64,000 nucleotides of DNA. Source: Bacteroidota bacterium. GTDB taxonomy: Bacteria; Bacteroidota; Bacteroidia; Chitinophagales; Chitinophagaceae. The stretch is taken from NCBI GenBank assembly GCA_016868815.1, contig VGFQ01000001.1, positions 248,001 through 312,000 of the forward strand. Direction: 5' to 3'. The position numbers and the translations under genes were made by a program. Within the stretch, counting starts at the first letter, position 1. Every line of letters starts with the position of its first letter. The notes beneath the pieces were generated by a model. That model did no database searches. It saw only the letters and a list, made by a program, of their open reading frames with translations, and was not told the origin of the DNA. Of the stretch, positions 25,776 through 35,147 are shown one piece after another.

Positions 25776-27443
25776 CTAGAAATCAAACTCCCTTCGCTGG
25801 ATATTCCAGCGCATGCCCGCCGAAAAAACCACATTGTTGTCAAAGGCTGGGCTCTTCCGGATAGACGCACTGGCCTCGAAGAATAGATTATCCCGCCACT
25901 CATAGGCCGCCCATAGATTCGCATTCAGATACCGGCCACGGTCCGGTGCCCCCCAGGTGAATCCATAGTCTGAGCGGCGGGTGCGATAGGGCCTGAAGAT
26001 ATTATTACCCCAGTTGACACCACCCAGGTCGCTGCCCGCCGTCCATTGCGTGATACGGCCCTGCAGATACCATCGGGGAGCCGGCTGATACCGAAGGATG
26101 GCCAGCGCCTCGACAAAATTAGACATCAGCGGATGCGCCAACGGCTGGTTGTAATGCGAGTAGTTGGCGACTGTATCATAGTGTGAGTATGTGAAGGGAC
26201 GCACCGCATTGAACTCGACCTGCAGATCTAGGTTGTCAACCCCCGCCACATCTATGTACTTCAGGCCGGCCTGCAAGCCCCATTTGTTCACCCAGGAACC
26301 CTCTCCCTTTTTCAACTCATTCAGGAGGAACTCGTCAAACAGCAACTGCCCATAGAGCTGAAGGCTCCTGGAGACATTGACCTTCGCCTCCAGCCCCATC
26401 ATGGCATTGTCAGGGCTTCCCACCTGCATTTCCATCGGCCGCAGGAAGATGACAGGATTCAGATAGCCGAATTCCACGTGGTTAGCACGACCGAAGACGA
26501 CACTGGAAAATAGTCCCAGGGTAAGCCATCGCGGGGCATTAAAACTGATGTGATGGATGGCCATATACTTGCGGGGGAGTACCGTATCCCCGCGAAGACC
26601 TCTGTCATACTGAACGTTCAGCTCCATGATGCGGCTGATATAGTTCAGTTTCCAGACCCGCAGGTTCATGTTCAGAAAGAGGTGGTTGGCCCCAAAGTCG
26701 CTCAGGAAAAGGCTGCGGTAGCCATTGCCGAGGAAGGCACGATCGTAGCCGAACTGCAGGTCCAGATATTTGGCGACATTGAACATGATGCCGCCACGGG
26801 CATCAAAATAGTCACGAGCCGGGCCGCCTTTGAAAGGCTTGGTAGCCCCTACACCTGGAAAACCACCATAGCGGCCGAACCACTCGTTCACAAAGGCCGG
26901 GGCCCGCTCCTGGTTTTCGGTGACATAGGTATAGAAGCCAAACTTACCGCCCACCAATGCCCGAGCAGAGAAGCCACGGGTATTCTGATAGCCGGGCAGA
27001 TCACTGCGATTGTCTGAGAGATAGCTGAACTGCAGCACCGGGTTGACCGACAGGAAGAAGTCGGGACGGTCGACTTCCACCATATTCACCGGAGTGGGGA
27101 AAAATGATTTCAAAACTGGCTTGGCAGACCGGTATCCTGACTTGTCGCCGCGCACCCATTCCAGGTTGTTCATCCGGGCGCGGCGGATGTTCTGCAGGTC
27201 CGTAGCCGTCAGCCCCAGCGTGGCTGCCTCTTGCTCCAGCCGGTCGAGTGACTGCACCCACCATTTCCGGTTGAAAGGCCGGATATGCGAGAAGTTCAGT
27301 ACGCTGTCACGCCGGGCCTTTACCGCGAGGCGCTCCAAAAGAATGAGGTCCCGGGCACCACCGGGCAGGTAGGTGGACTGGCTGTATGCAAGAATAGGGA
27401 AGATGAGCTGGACAACGACAGATACTGTTTTGATAACTTGCAT
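25776..27443 (-). CDS. Outer-membrane protein, Wzi/RemB-like
   Basis: The 555-residue exported protein has a signal peptide (MQVIKTVSVVVQLIFPILAYS). The first 110 mature residues are helical, and the remainder is rich in aromatic beta-strands (FGYDRAFLGNGYRSLFLSD, AMMGLEAKVNVSRSLQLYGQ) and ends RWNIQRREFDF, as expected of a beta-barrel. It resembles capsule-assembly Wzi proteins and the gliding protein RemB of Bacteroidota; I cannot decide between these roles. The start is the ATG at 27441-27443; a much longer frame upstream runs antisense through dihydroorotase. It is divergent from that gene with 42 bases between starts. Confidence 0.65.
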   Translation of the reverse strand: MQVIKTVSVVVQLIFPILAYSQSTYLPGGARDLILLERLAVKARRDSVLNFSHIRPFNRKWWVQSLDRLEQEAATLGLTATDLQNIRRARMNNLEWVRGDKSGYRSAKPVLKSFFPTPVNMVEVDRPDFFLSVNPVLQFSYLSDNRSDLPGYQNTRGFSARALVGGKFGFYTYVTENQERAPAFVNEWFGRYGGFPGVGATKPFKGGPARDYFDARGGIMFNVAKYLDLQFGYDRAFLGNGYRSLFLSDFGANHLFLNMNLRVWKLNYISRIMELNVQYDRGLRGDTVLPRKYMAIHHISFNAPRWLTLGLFSSVVFGRANHVEFGYLNPVIFLRPMEMQVGSPDNAMMGLEAKVNVSRSLQLYGQLLFDEFLLNELKKGEGSWVNKWGLQAGLKYIDVAGVDNLDLQVEFNAVRPFTYSHYDTVANYSHYNQPLAHPLMSNFVEALAILRYQPAPRWYLQGRITQWTAGSDLGGVNWGNNIFRPYRTRRSDYGFTWGAPDRGRYLNANLWAAYEWRDNLFFEASASIRKSPAFDNNVVFSAGMRWNIQRREFDF

Positions 27444-27485
27444 AGGTGACGTCTGCCGGTTTTTACAGGATGGAAACATGAAAGT

Positions 27486-28826
27486 ATGAAAAGGTACCTG
27501 ATTAAAGGCATACAGATCATCAACGAGGGTGCCATCCGGGAAGGGGATGTCTGCATTGAGCAGGGTAGAATCGCTGCCATCGGACAAGCGCTGCCTAAGG
27601 CTGCTGGCGCCATCGAAATCGATGGCAGCGGCAAGTACCTCCTCCCCGGTCTCATCGATGATCAGGTGCATTTTCGCGAGCCGGGCCTCACCCACAAGGC
27701 AGAGATACGCACCGAGGCCAGGGCCGCAGTGGCCGGAGGCGTCACCTCTTACATGGAAATGCCCAACACACAGCCGCCCGCGCTGACACTTGCGCGGCTG
27801 GAAGAGAAATATGCCATTGCCGCCCGGAGCTCGCTGGCCAACTATTCTTTCTTCATGGGCACCTCCAATGACAATATGGAAGACGCCCTCGTAGTGAACC
27901 GCCACAAACAAGACATCTGCGGCATCAAAATCTTCATGGGCGCCTCCACCGGGAATATGCTGGTCGACAACCCTCTCGCCCTGGAGCGGTTGTTCCGGGA
28001 CAGCGAGGTGCTCATCGCCACCCACTGTGAAGAAGAGCGGACCATCCGCGCCAACCTCGAACGCCTGCAGGCTAGCGGCCGGGAACTGGGCCCGGAAGAC
28101 CATCCCATCATCCGGGATGTCGATACCTGCTTCGCCTCCTCCTTCTATGCCGTTCAGATCGCCAAACGTCACCAGACACGGCTGCATATCCTGCACATCA
28201 GCACGGCCCGCGAGATACAGCTGTTCAGCAACATGCTGCCGCTGACAGAAAAACACATCACCTGCGAGGTCTGCGTACATCACCTACACTTCACTTCCGA
28301 CGACTACGCGAGGCTGGGCTATAAAATCAAATGCAACCCGGCCATCAAATCCCCGGAGAACCGGGAAGCCCTCTGGAAAGCATTGCTCGACGGCACCATC
28401 GACGTCATTGCCACCGACCATGCGCCGCACACCCTGGCAGAAAAGCAAGGGCCCTATGGCCATGCCCATGCAGGACTGCCTCTCGTACAGCATAGCCTCT
28501 CCCTCCTGTGGCACTGCCACCAAGAGGGGCGAATCCGCCTAGAGTACATCGCACAAAAAACAGCGCATGACGTGGCCGACTGCTTTCAAATCAGAGACAG
28601 GGGCTATATCCGGGAAGGATACTTCGCTGACCTGGTCATCGTCGATCCTGGTGCACCAAACACCGTCACGACGTCAAACATCCTCTACAAATGCGGATGG
28701 AGTCCTTTCGAAGGATTTCAGTTCCCCTGCTCCATTACCCATACCTTCATCAGCGGTCATCTCGCCTATGCACAGGGACAATTCTATGATGATGTGATGG
28801 GCCAGCGAATGACCTTCAACCGGTAA
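27486..28826 (+). CDS. pyrC: Dihydroorotase, class I
   Basis: The 446-residue amidohydrolase cyclises carbamoyl aspartate to dihydroorotate in pyrimidine synthesis. The metal ligands are visible in DQVHFREPG (near 60), the catalytic aspartate in TDHAPHTLAEK near 310, and intermediate ligands in HCEE and LHILHIS. GIKIFMGAST carries the lysine region. The ATG at 27486 lies 42 bases from the divergent outer-membrane protein gene. The 25-base gap to the MutS-like gene suggests co-transcription. Confidence 0.92.
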   Translation: MKRYLIKGIQIINEGAIREGDVCIEQGRIAAIGQALPKAAGAIEIDGSGKYLLPGLIDDQVHFREPGLTHKAEIRTEARAAVAGGVTSYMEMPNTQPPALTLARLEEKYAIAARSSLANYSFFMGTSNDNMEDALVVNRHKQDICGIKIFMGASTGNMLVDNPLALERLFRDSEVLIATHCEEERTIRANLERLQASGRELGPEDHPIIRDVDTCFASSFYAVQIAKRHQTRLHILHISTAREIQLFSNMLPLTEKHITCEVCVHHLHFTSDDYARLGYKIKCNPAIKSPENREALWKALLDGTIDVIATDHAPHTLAEKQGPYGHAHAGLPLVQHSLSLLWHCHQEGRIRLEYIAQKTAHDVADCFQIRDRGYIREGYFADLVIVDPGAPNTVTTSNILYKCGWSPFEGFQFPCSITHTFISGHLAYAQGQFYDDVMGQRMTFNR

Positions 28827-28851
28827 GCATCGACCCTAGCGGTCCGCCATT

Positions 28852-30168
28852 ATGCAGATAGACCCGACAACCTATGCGGACCTGTCCATCTTCCTGGCAG
28901 AAGAGGATTCCTCCATCTTCCATCGGCTAGACTTCACCCGGACCCAGTCGGGCAAAGACATCCTGCTGCAGGCCTTCAAGCATCCACTGAAGACGCAGGA
29001 AGAAATTCAGGCCACCCAAGCTATCCTCCAGGCCATCCGGGAAAAAATCAGCCAATGGCCGGAAAGGGTCACCAACGGCACCCTGCTCGTGGTGGAGAAG
29101 TTTCTTGACTATCCCATGGATGCGATGCCTGCATCGCCAGCCCGATTCCAAAGCAGCCTCTACCGACTCTTGCACGGGCCCGACTTCTCGCTGGCACGCT
29201 ACTCCCTCACGCACGTCGTCGACCTGGTTAGGGGATTGAAAGCCATCACAGACCTGTTCCCCCAACAGGCATGGCCAGAGCAGCTGGCAAGGACCCTCGC
29301 ACGTACCTGTAGCCTGTTGCAGCACCGCCAACTGACGGCACTGCTGGAGCGGGCCGAAGGCACCGCTTTCAACACCAGCGAAACCATCCGCTACGCCCGC
29401 TTCTTCCATCAGGCCTTCCATCGGCAAACCCAGGAACTCATACAGCTCTTTGGCAGGTGGGATGCCTGGTACTCCATGGCAAAGGCCATGGATGCCTACG
29501 GGCTTGTCTTCCCCGAAGTCACGCATGAGCCCACCCCCCGCCTTGAAGCCGAAGGCCTCTTCCACCTCCTGCTGAGCCATCCGGTGCCTTATGATATCTG
29601 TATGGACGCCCAGGCACACTTCATCTTCCTGACCGGTGCCAACATGGCCGGAAAGAGTACCTGCATCAAAGCCGTCGGACTGGCTACCTTCCTCGCCCAC
29701 CTTGGGATGGGCGTACCCGCCCAACGGATGCGCCTCTCGGTCTTTGATGGGATCCTCAGCAACATCAACGTCTCCGATAACATCGCCAAAGGCGAGAGCT
29801 ATTTCTACAACGAAGTGCACCGCATCCGCCAGACCATCGAGACCATCCGAGATGGGAGGCGTTGGCTCGTGCTCATCGATGAGATCTTCAAGGGCACCAA
29901 CATACAAGACGCCATGAAATGCTCCCTGGCCGTGATACGGGGGCTGCTGCGCATCCGCCAGACCCTCTTCATCCTCTCCACACACCTCTATGAAATCGGA
30001 GAAGACCTCAAAGATGAGCCTACCATCCGCTTCCGGCACTTTCAAACCAGCATCATCGACGACCAGCTCACCTTCCACTACCAGCTCCGGGAAGGGATCA
30101 GCCAGGATCGCTTCGGTTACCTGCTACTACAACAAGAAGGCGTCGTAGGCTTGCTCGAAGCCCTCTAG
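28852..30168 (+). CDS. MutS-like ATPase lacking the mismatch-recognition domain
   Basis: The 438-residue protein keeps only the helical core and C-terminal ATPase of MutS proteins. Walker A TGANMAGKST is at 261-270, Walker B LVLIDEIFKGTN at 339-350 and the signature region SNINVSDNIAKGESYF near 303-318. There is no N-terminal mismatch-binding domain with the Phe-X-Glu motif and no Smr nuclease domain. It therefore is unlikely to act in classical mismatch repair. Shortened MutS relatives of this kind occur in Bacteroidota without a known role. Confidence 0.85.
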   Translation: MQIDPTTYADLSIFLAEEDSSIFHRLDFTRTQSGKDILLQAFKHPLKTQEEIQATQAILQAIREKISQWPERVTNGTLLVVEKFLDYPMDAMPASPARFQSSLYRLLHGPDFSLARYSLTHVVDLVRGLKAITDLFPQQAWPEQLARTLARTCSLLQHRQLTALLERAEGTAFNTSETIRYARFFHQAFHRQTQELIQLFGRWDAWYSMAKAMDAYGLVFPEVTHEPTPRLEAEGLFHLLLSHPVPYDICMDAQAHFIFLTGANMAGKSTCIKAVGLATFLAHLGMGVPAQRMRLSVFDGILSNINVSDNIAKGESYFYNEVHRIRQTIETIRDGRRWLVLIDEIFKGTNIQDAMKCSLAVIRGLLRIRQTLFILSTHLYEIGEDLKDEPTIRFRHFQTSIIDDQLTFHYQLREGISQDRFGYLLLQQEGVVGLLEAL

Positions 30169-30367
30169 CTGTCAAGGCCTGCCAATACCTTCTCATGTCG
30201 CTGGCCTGAAAGGACGGTTGAAGGGTTCAAGAAAAAAGCAGTGATAGTCCAAAAAGGCACACAAGGGCCTCGGCATTCTAACACTACGCTGCGTATTTGT
30301 CATTATGTGAAGCAAAATGGTAAAGAGAAATTATGTTATTTTTATACATACATTAAAACCAGAACCC

Positions 30368-33300
30368 ATGAGGAAATACACCTTAACGGTGTCAGCGCTA
30401 TTTTTTTTTATGCTCTCAGCCCAGGCGCAGCGGAGCATCAAAGGTCGAGTCACTGACGAGGCTGGGAAGCCCCTTGCCAGTATCTCAGTGGTAGCAAAGG
30501 GAACATCGGCTGGCACCACTACAGATGCAGATGGCACATACAGTCTTTCTATGCCCACCGGTTCGAGGACGCTGGTTTTCTCCGGTGTCGATTTCGAATC
30601 CCAGGAACTGAAGCTCGGTACAGGCCCTACCCTTAATGTCAGCCTTACCTCTACTGAAAAGGCATTGACAGAAGTGGTCGTCACCGGTTACGGACGGGAG
30701 AGTAAGCGTAAATTTACTGGAGCAGCCACGGTGCTCAATTCGAAGCAGATCCAGGATGTGCCGGTCGTCTCCTTCGACCAGAACTTCCAGGGCCGCATCC
30801 CCGGACTGCTTGCCAACTCCGGTTCCGGGCAGCCCGGTGCCGCCGCCAACGTCAGGATACGCGGCACCCAATCGATCACCGGTGCCTTTGTACAGCCGCT
30901 CTACGTGCTCGACGGGGTACCCATCTCCTCGGCAGACTTCTCCACCTTGAACCCCAACGACTTCGAGAGCATTACGGTGCTCAAGGATGCCGGCGCAGCC
31001 GCCCTCTACGGTGCACGCGGAGGCCTGGGTGTCATAGTCATCACGTCCAAGCGAGGCAAGGCCGGCCAAGCCAATTTCTCGTACCGGACCCAGACAGGCA
31101 TCACCCAGCGCCCCGCCGCCTCCCGATTCGACCAGATGAGCTCAAGGGAGATGCTGGACTACGAGGAGTTCGTGGGTGGCTTCGTTCCAAGCCTCGTGGC
31201 GCCGGGTTGGATCTACTCCAGGAACAATCCGGCTTACGCCACATTGCCAGCCACCTCCCCCACGTCGAACCCGTTCGGCGCCTCCAAGGCGCGCTATGAT
31301 TTCCTGAGGGACAGTCTCGCAAACAACAACGTCGACTACTACGGCCTTGTGTTCAGAACGGGTGTGTCTCAGTCACATGAGATCAACATGAACGGCGGAA
31401 CGGCCAACAACAAATACTTCGTCTCCCTGAACTTCTTCCAGATGGACGGTACCGACAGGAAGTCGAATATCAAGCGATATACCGCCCGTTTCAACCTCGA
31501 CAACACCGTAGGCAGGCTGAACATCCAGTTCAACAACAGCATCGGCTACTCCATCACCGAACGGAACGAGGGTGACTTCTACGGCGGCAGCGGTACGTCG
31601 AACCCCTTTGCGATGTCCTGGAGGGCCAAGCCATACGAGAACCCCTACAGGGCCGACGGCACACTGATCTTCGGTCCATCCACCGCCCAGGTCCCCAAGG
31701 CCATGGCCAACCTGATCGAGCGTTCCAATAATTCCCTGTGGATCGACAATCAGATAAAGGCTGTCACAGGCCTGACCCTTGCCTATCGCATCATCCCAAC
31801 GTTGACCATCAAAAACACATCAGGCCTGGACGCGGCCCTCAATTTCGCCCAGGCATCCATCAACGCAAAATCATACGTGGGATCCCTCCAATCATTTCAG
31901 GCGGGATATCTGAATCAATCCCAGCTGGCCAGGTTGCAGCTGATCAACACGTCTGGCGTCATTTTCAACAAGCAGTTCGCAGAACGACATGACGTCGAGG
32001 TGGGTGGCTACTTCGAGGCCGTTCGCGGCTGGAACAAGGGCTTCGGCTTCACCCTTTACAATCTCGACCCGCGTCTGACCCAGACCGGACAGGGCGCAGG
32101 TACCCTGGCCACCGGCGGCGCCGCCAACTTCGCCCAGAACGGCAACAGTGCCAAGTCGGGCTTCGGCATCCGCTCTTATTTCGCAAGTGGTCGCTATACC
32201 CTGGACAACAAGTACACACTTACGGCCAACATCCGCCGAGACGGCACCTCCCGGATCCTGAACCCGGACAATAAAGAAATCACCACATGGGCCGCCGGTA
32301 TCACCTGGGATGCCTTGAAGGAGGACTTCCTTCGCAATGTGAAATGGCTCTCCGACCTGCGTGTCCGAGCCACCTACGGTGTAGTACCCAACATCGGCTC
32401 CATCCCGGGCGGAACCTACGGCCTCGGCAGTAATTTCTATTCCGTACCCGGCTATCTGAACGCCCAGGTGCCGACGTTCGCCACCACAGCCTATGCAGGG
32501 TCACCCATCACCGGTCTGGTTCCCCGAGCTACCAACGAGAATCTGAAGATCGAGACGGTGGCCAAGGCCAACATCGGGATCGACCTCGGTTTCGCCCGCA
32601 ACCGCGTTCGCCTGAGTGTGGAAGCCTATCACAATCTTACTCGCGATCTCTTCGTCAGCCAGCGCCTGGTGGCCACCTCAGGCTTTTACGGATCCAGCCT
32701 GAACGTGAACGCGGGAACCATGTCAAACCGCGGCCTTGAGTTCGATTTCGCTGTAGAGATCATCCGCAGCAAGAACCAGGAGCTGACCTTCCGTGCCAAC
32801 CATTCGATCAACATCAACAAGATAGAAGACCTCGGCTCGGTAACGGAATACCCGGCCGGCACCGCCATCATCAAGGAAGGCCTACCCTACGGACAGCATT
32901 ACTCCTACTGGTACCTTGGCGCCGACCCCGCAACGGGCCGCCCTCAATACATGAAGCCGGACAAGTCCACGACCACGAACATCAACGAGGCAGGACAATT
33001 CCATGAGTTCGGCACCTGGCTGCCGAAACACGTGGGCGGCTTTTCCATGGACTACAGGTTCAAGCAGTTCACCCTCAGCGCCCTTTTCTCCTATCAGCTG
33101 GAGGTCATGCGCTACAACAACGTGCAGAACTGGGTCACGCAGGGGGACGGTCTGTATACCGGCGCCGTTACACAAAGTCGGCGTCTGCTCACCGATCAGT
33201 GGAGGAAGCCGGGTGACGTGAAGATGGTCCAGTCGCCCGCATTCAGCCGCCAGTTCACTTCCTATGACATATCCGACGCAAAGTTCCTCCGCTTCCGGAA

Positions 33301-33502
33301 CCTCAACTTCGCCTACAACATGAGTTCATTGAGCATAGGCAGGCTCAAGCTCATGAAATCCGGCAGGTTGTACATCCAGGCACAGAACATCGCGATCTGG
33401 AGCCCCTGGAGCGGTCTAGACCCTGAAGACAGCGATAACATCAGCCTCGGCGAGTTCCCGAACCCCAAGGCGATCGTTGCCGGTCTTGACATTAATTTTT
33501 AA
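30368..33502 (+). CDS. SusC/RagA-family TonB-linked outer-membrane receptor
   Basis: The 1044-residue TonB-dependent transporter has a signal peptide ending AQA (residue 20). A carboxypeptidase-like regulatory domain follows (SIKGRVTDEAGKPL, about 23-105), then TEVVVTGYG and the plug domain with FDQNFQGRIPGLL, VRIRGTQSI and PLYVLDGVPI, and a long barrel. The final residues (AIVAGLDINF) are typical of the family. It imports an oligomeric nutrient with its SusD partner 20 bases downstream. The ligand cannot be told: no glycoside hydrolase, sigma or anti-sigma factor adjoins. A T9 run encodes Phe12-14. The ATG at 30368 was chosen at the signal peptide. Confidence 0.94.
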   Translation: MRKYTLTVSALFFFMLSAQAQRSIKGRVTDEAGKPLASISVVAKGTSAGTTTDADGTYSLSMPTGSRTLVFSGVDFESQELKLGTGPTLNVSLTSTEKALTEVVVTGYGRESKRKFTGAATVLNSKQIQDVPVVSFDQNFQGRIPGLLANSGSGQPGAAANVRIRGTQSITGAFVQPLYVLDGVPISSADFSTLNPNDFESITVLKDAGAAALYGARGGLGVIVITSKRGKAGQANFSYRTQTGITQRPAASRFDQMSSREMLDYEEFVGGFVPSLVAPGWIYSRNNPAYATLPATSPTSNPFGASKARYDFLRDSLANNNVDYYGLVFRTGVSQSHEINMNGGTANNKYFVSLNFFQMDGTDRKSNIKRYTARFNLDNTVGRLNIQFNNSIGYSITERNEGDFYGGSGTSNPFAMSWRAKPYENPYRADGTLIFGPSTAQVPKAMANLIERSNNSLWIDNQIKAVTGLTLAYRIIPTLTIKNTSGLDAALNFAQASINAKSYVGSLQSFQAGYLNQSQLARLQLINTSGVIFNKQFAERHDVEVGGYFEAVRGWNKGFGFTLYNLDPRLTQTGQGAGTLATGGAANFAQNGNSAKSGFGIRSYFASGRYTLDNKYTLTANIRRDGTSRILNPDNKEITTWAAGITWDALKEDFLRNVKWLSDLRVRATYGVVPNIGSIPGGTYGLGSNFYSVPGYLNAQVPTFATTAYAGSPITGLVPRATNENLKIETVAKANIGIDLGFARNRVRLSVEAYHNLTRDLFVSQRLVATSGFYGSSLNVNAGTMSNRGLEFDFAVEIIRSKNQELTFRANHSININKIEDLGSVTEYPAGTAIIKEGLPYGQHYSYWYLGADPATGRPQYMKPDKSTTTNINEAGQFHEFGTWLPKHVGGFSMDYRFKQFTLSALFSYQLEVMRYNNVQNWVTQGDGLYTGAVTQSRRLLTDQWRKPGDVKMVQSPAFSRQFTSYDISDAKFLRFRNLNFAYNMSSLSIGRLKLMKSGRLYIQAQNIAIWSPWSGLDPEDSDNISLGEFPNPKAIVAGLDINF
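30401..30409 (+). repeat. T9 homopolymer in the susC signal-peptide codons
   Basis: Nine T bases encode Phe12-Phe14 of the SusC signal peptide. Loss or gain of one base would put the remaining 1030 codons out of frame. Such tracts can mediate phase variation in surface-protein genes, but the length is modest. Confidence 0.5.
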
Positions 33503-33522
33503 TACATCACAAACCAGAACAG

Positions 33523-34962
33523 ATGAAACTGAAGAAGTTAATACTGGCCTCATCGGTGGCGATTGCACTGGCTGTGAGTTCCTGTGAGAAGCTCATAGTG
33601 ATACCTGAGACGGACCTGATCGGAGGCGATGTAGCCCTCAAGACCGTCACCTTTGCCGAGCAAGCCATCATCGGCATCTATGCCTCCATGGGTACGGAGA
33701 TGAACATCCAGATGAACGCCGTCTTTGCAGACGAGGTCATCAGGGCCGAGTTCTATAACGCCACCACCACCCACGAGTGGCAGTACGGAGCGGCTGACGT
33801 CGGGTTGCGGGACAGCTATACCGCCATCGCCCCGAACTATACCATTGTCAACCGAGCCAATGTGGCACTGGTCGCCATACCCAAAGCCGATTCGACAATG
33901 GCCGGAGACAATGCAAAGAGAGGACGCCTGCAGGGAGAAGCCCTATTCCTGCGTGCGTACGCCCACTTCGAGCTGTTCCGCTATTACTGCGGCAACTACG
34001 ACCCCAACGGACTGGGTATGGTCTATATGGAGAAGTCGACCATCGATCCGGCCCCCCGGATCAAGATGGGTGAATACTTCGCCAAGATCAACGCCGATCT
34101 GGTGGCCGCCAGACCGCTAGTAGCACAGACACTGGCAGACATCAACCGTGCCAACCTCGCGGCCGTCATCGGCCTCCAGGCCCGCGTCGCGCTCTACCAA
34201 CGCAACTGGGCGGCTGCAGAGACCTTTGCCACCGAATACATCAACCTGGTCCCCCTTGCCTCCATCACTAGCTTCCCGGGTATTTGGACGGACGCGAACA
34301 CGGCTGAGCAGGCGTTCCGCCTGATCCGCACCAACTCGCTGGGAGGTCGCATCGGGTCGCTATTCCGGTCCACATCCGCCAGCGCAGCCAATATCGGTCA
34401 GGTCACATGGAGGCCGGCCAACAAGTTGTGGACCGCCTTTAACCGGACAACAGACGTTAGGGCCAACAGCTTTTTCAGGGACGAGCCACTGCTTACAGCC
34501 GCCGGACGGAGTTCTAGGCTTATCCAGAAATATGCCGGCACAGCCTATGGCACTCCAAATGAGAATGTGGCCAATGCTAAAGTCTTCCGTACGGCTGAGA
34601 TGTTCCTCATTCGGGCAGAGGCCAGGGCTGAACTGGGAAGATTCACCGGATCGAACGGAGCAGATGCAGATATCAACACCCTGCGCGCCAACCGCATCAC
34701 GGGATTCGTGAAAGGCACTTACACATCTGCCGCGCAAGCCATCACCGACATCATGCTAGAACGCTATCGCGAGCTCTGCTATGAAGGTCACCGCTTCTTT
34801 GACCTGAAGCGCCGCAGCCTACCTGTACAGCGTACTCCCGCAGACGCCCCCAGCGCTGCAGGCACTACGCTGGAAGCCAACAACTTCCGCTTTGTGCTAC
34901 CGATCCCCTTGCCAGAGATCGTGGCCAACCCACTCATGCAGCAAAACCCAGGATATCAATAG
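33523..34962 (+). CDS. SusD/RagB-family surface lipoprotein
   Basis: The 479-residue nutrient-binding lipoprotein partners with SusC as a lid. The lipobox VSSC places the lipidated cysteine at residue 21. The N-terminal TPR-like helices carry GEALFLRAYAHFELFRYYC, the standard SusD segment, and the C-terminus has MLERYRELCYEGHRFFDLKRR and ends in QNPGYQ, both usual in the family. It begins 20 bases after susC and is followed by a strong terminator. The ligand is unknown. Confidence 0.93.
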   Translation: MKLKKLILASSVAIALAVSSCEKLIVIPETDLIGGDVALKTVTFAEQAIIGIYASMGTEMNIQMNAVFADEVIRAEFYNATTTHEWQYGAADVGLRDSYTAIAPNYTIVNRANVALVAIPKADSTMAGDNAKRGRLQGEALFLRAYAHFELFRYYCGNYDPNGLGMVYMEKSTIDPAPRIKMGEYFAKINADLVAARPLVAQTLADINRANLAAVIGLQARVALYQRNWAAAETFATEYINLVPLASITSFPGIWTDANTAEQAFRLIRTNSLGGRIGSLFRSTSASAANIGQVTWRPANKLWTAFNRTTDVRANSFFRDEPLLTAAGRSSRLIQKYAGTAYGTPNENVANAKVFRTAEMFLIRAEARAELGRFTGSNGADADINTLRANRITGFVKGTYTSAAQAITDIMLERYRELCYEGHRFFDLKRRSLPVQRTPADAPSAAGTTLEANNFRFVLPIPLPEIVANPLMQQNPGYQ

Positions 34963-34991
34963 AGAAATCTGCCTTTATCCAAATCTTCTAA

Positions 34992-35018
34992 GGCCGGCTA
35001 CATGCCGGCCATTTTTTT
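34992..35018 (+). terminator. Rho-independent terminator after susCD
   Basis: A perfect 7-bp GC stem (GGCCGGC, loop TACAT, GCCGGCC) is followed by A and seven T bases. It lies 30 bases after the SusD stop and closes the susC-susD transcript, so the next TlpA-like gene needs its own promoter or readthrough. Confidence 0.85.
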
Positions 35019-35147
35019 CCCTTTCATGCACAACCAGAGTGGCACATGTGAGAGAGATATTGAGAATATGGATAACTTCATCCCCCACGCACATGGAAGT
35101 CCATTCAGACATTTGATGTCAGGCAGCCTTCCTCATAATTCCCCAGG

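Noticed and set aside
28927..30078. 383-codon open frame antisense to the MutS-like gene
   Set aside because: The true gene has Walker motifs; the antisense frame has none.
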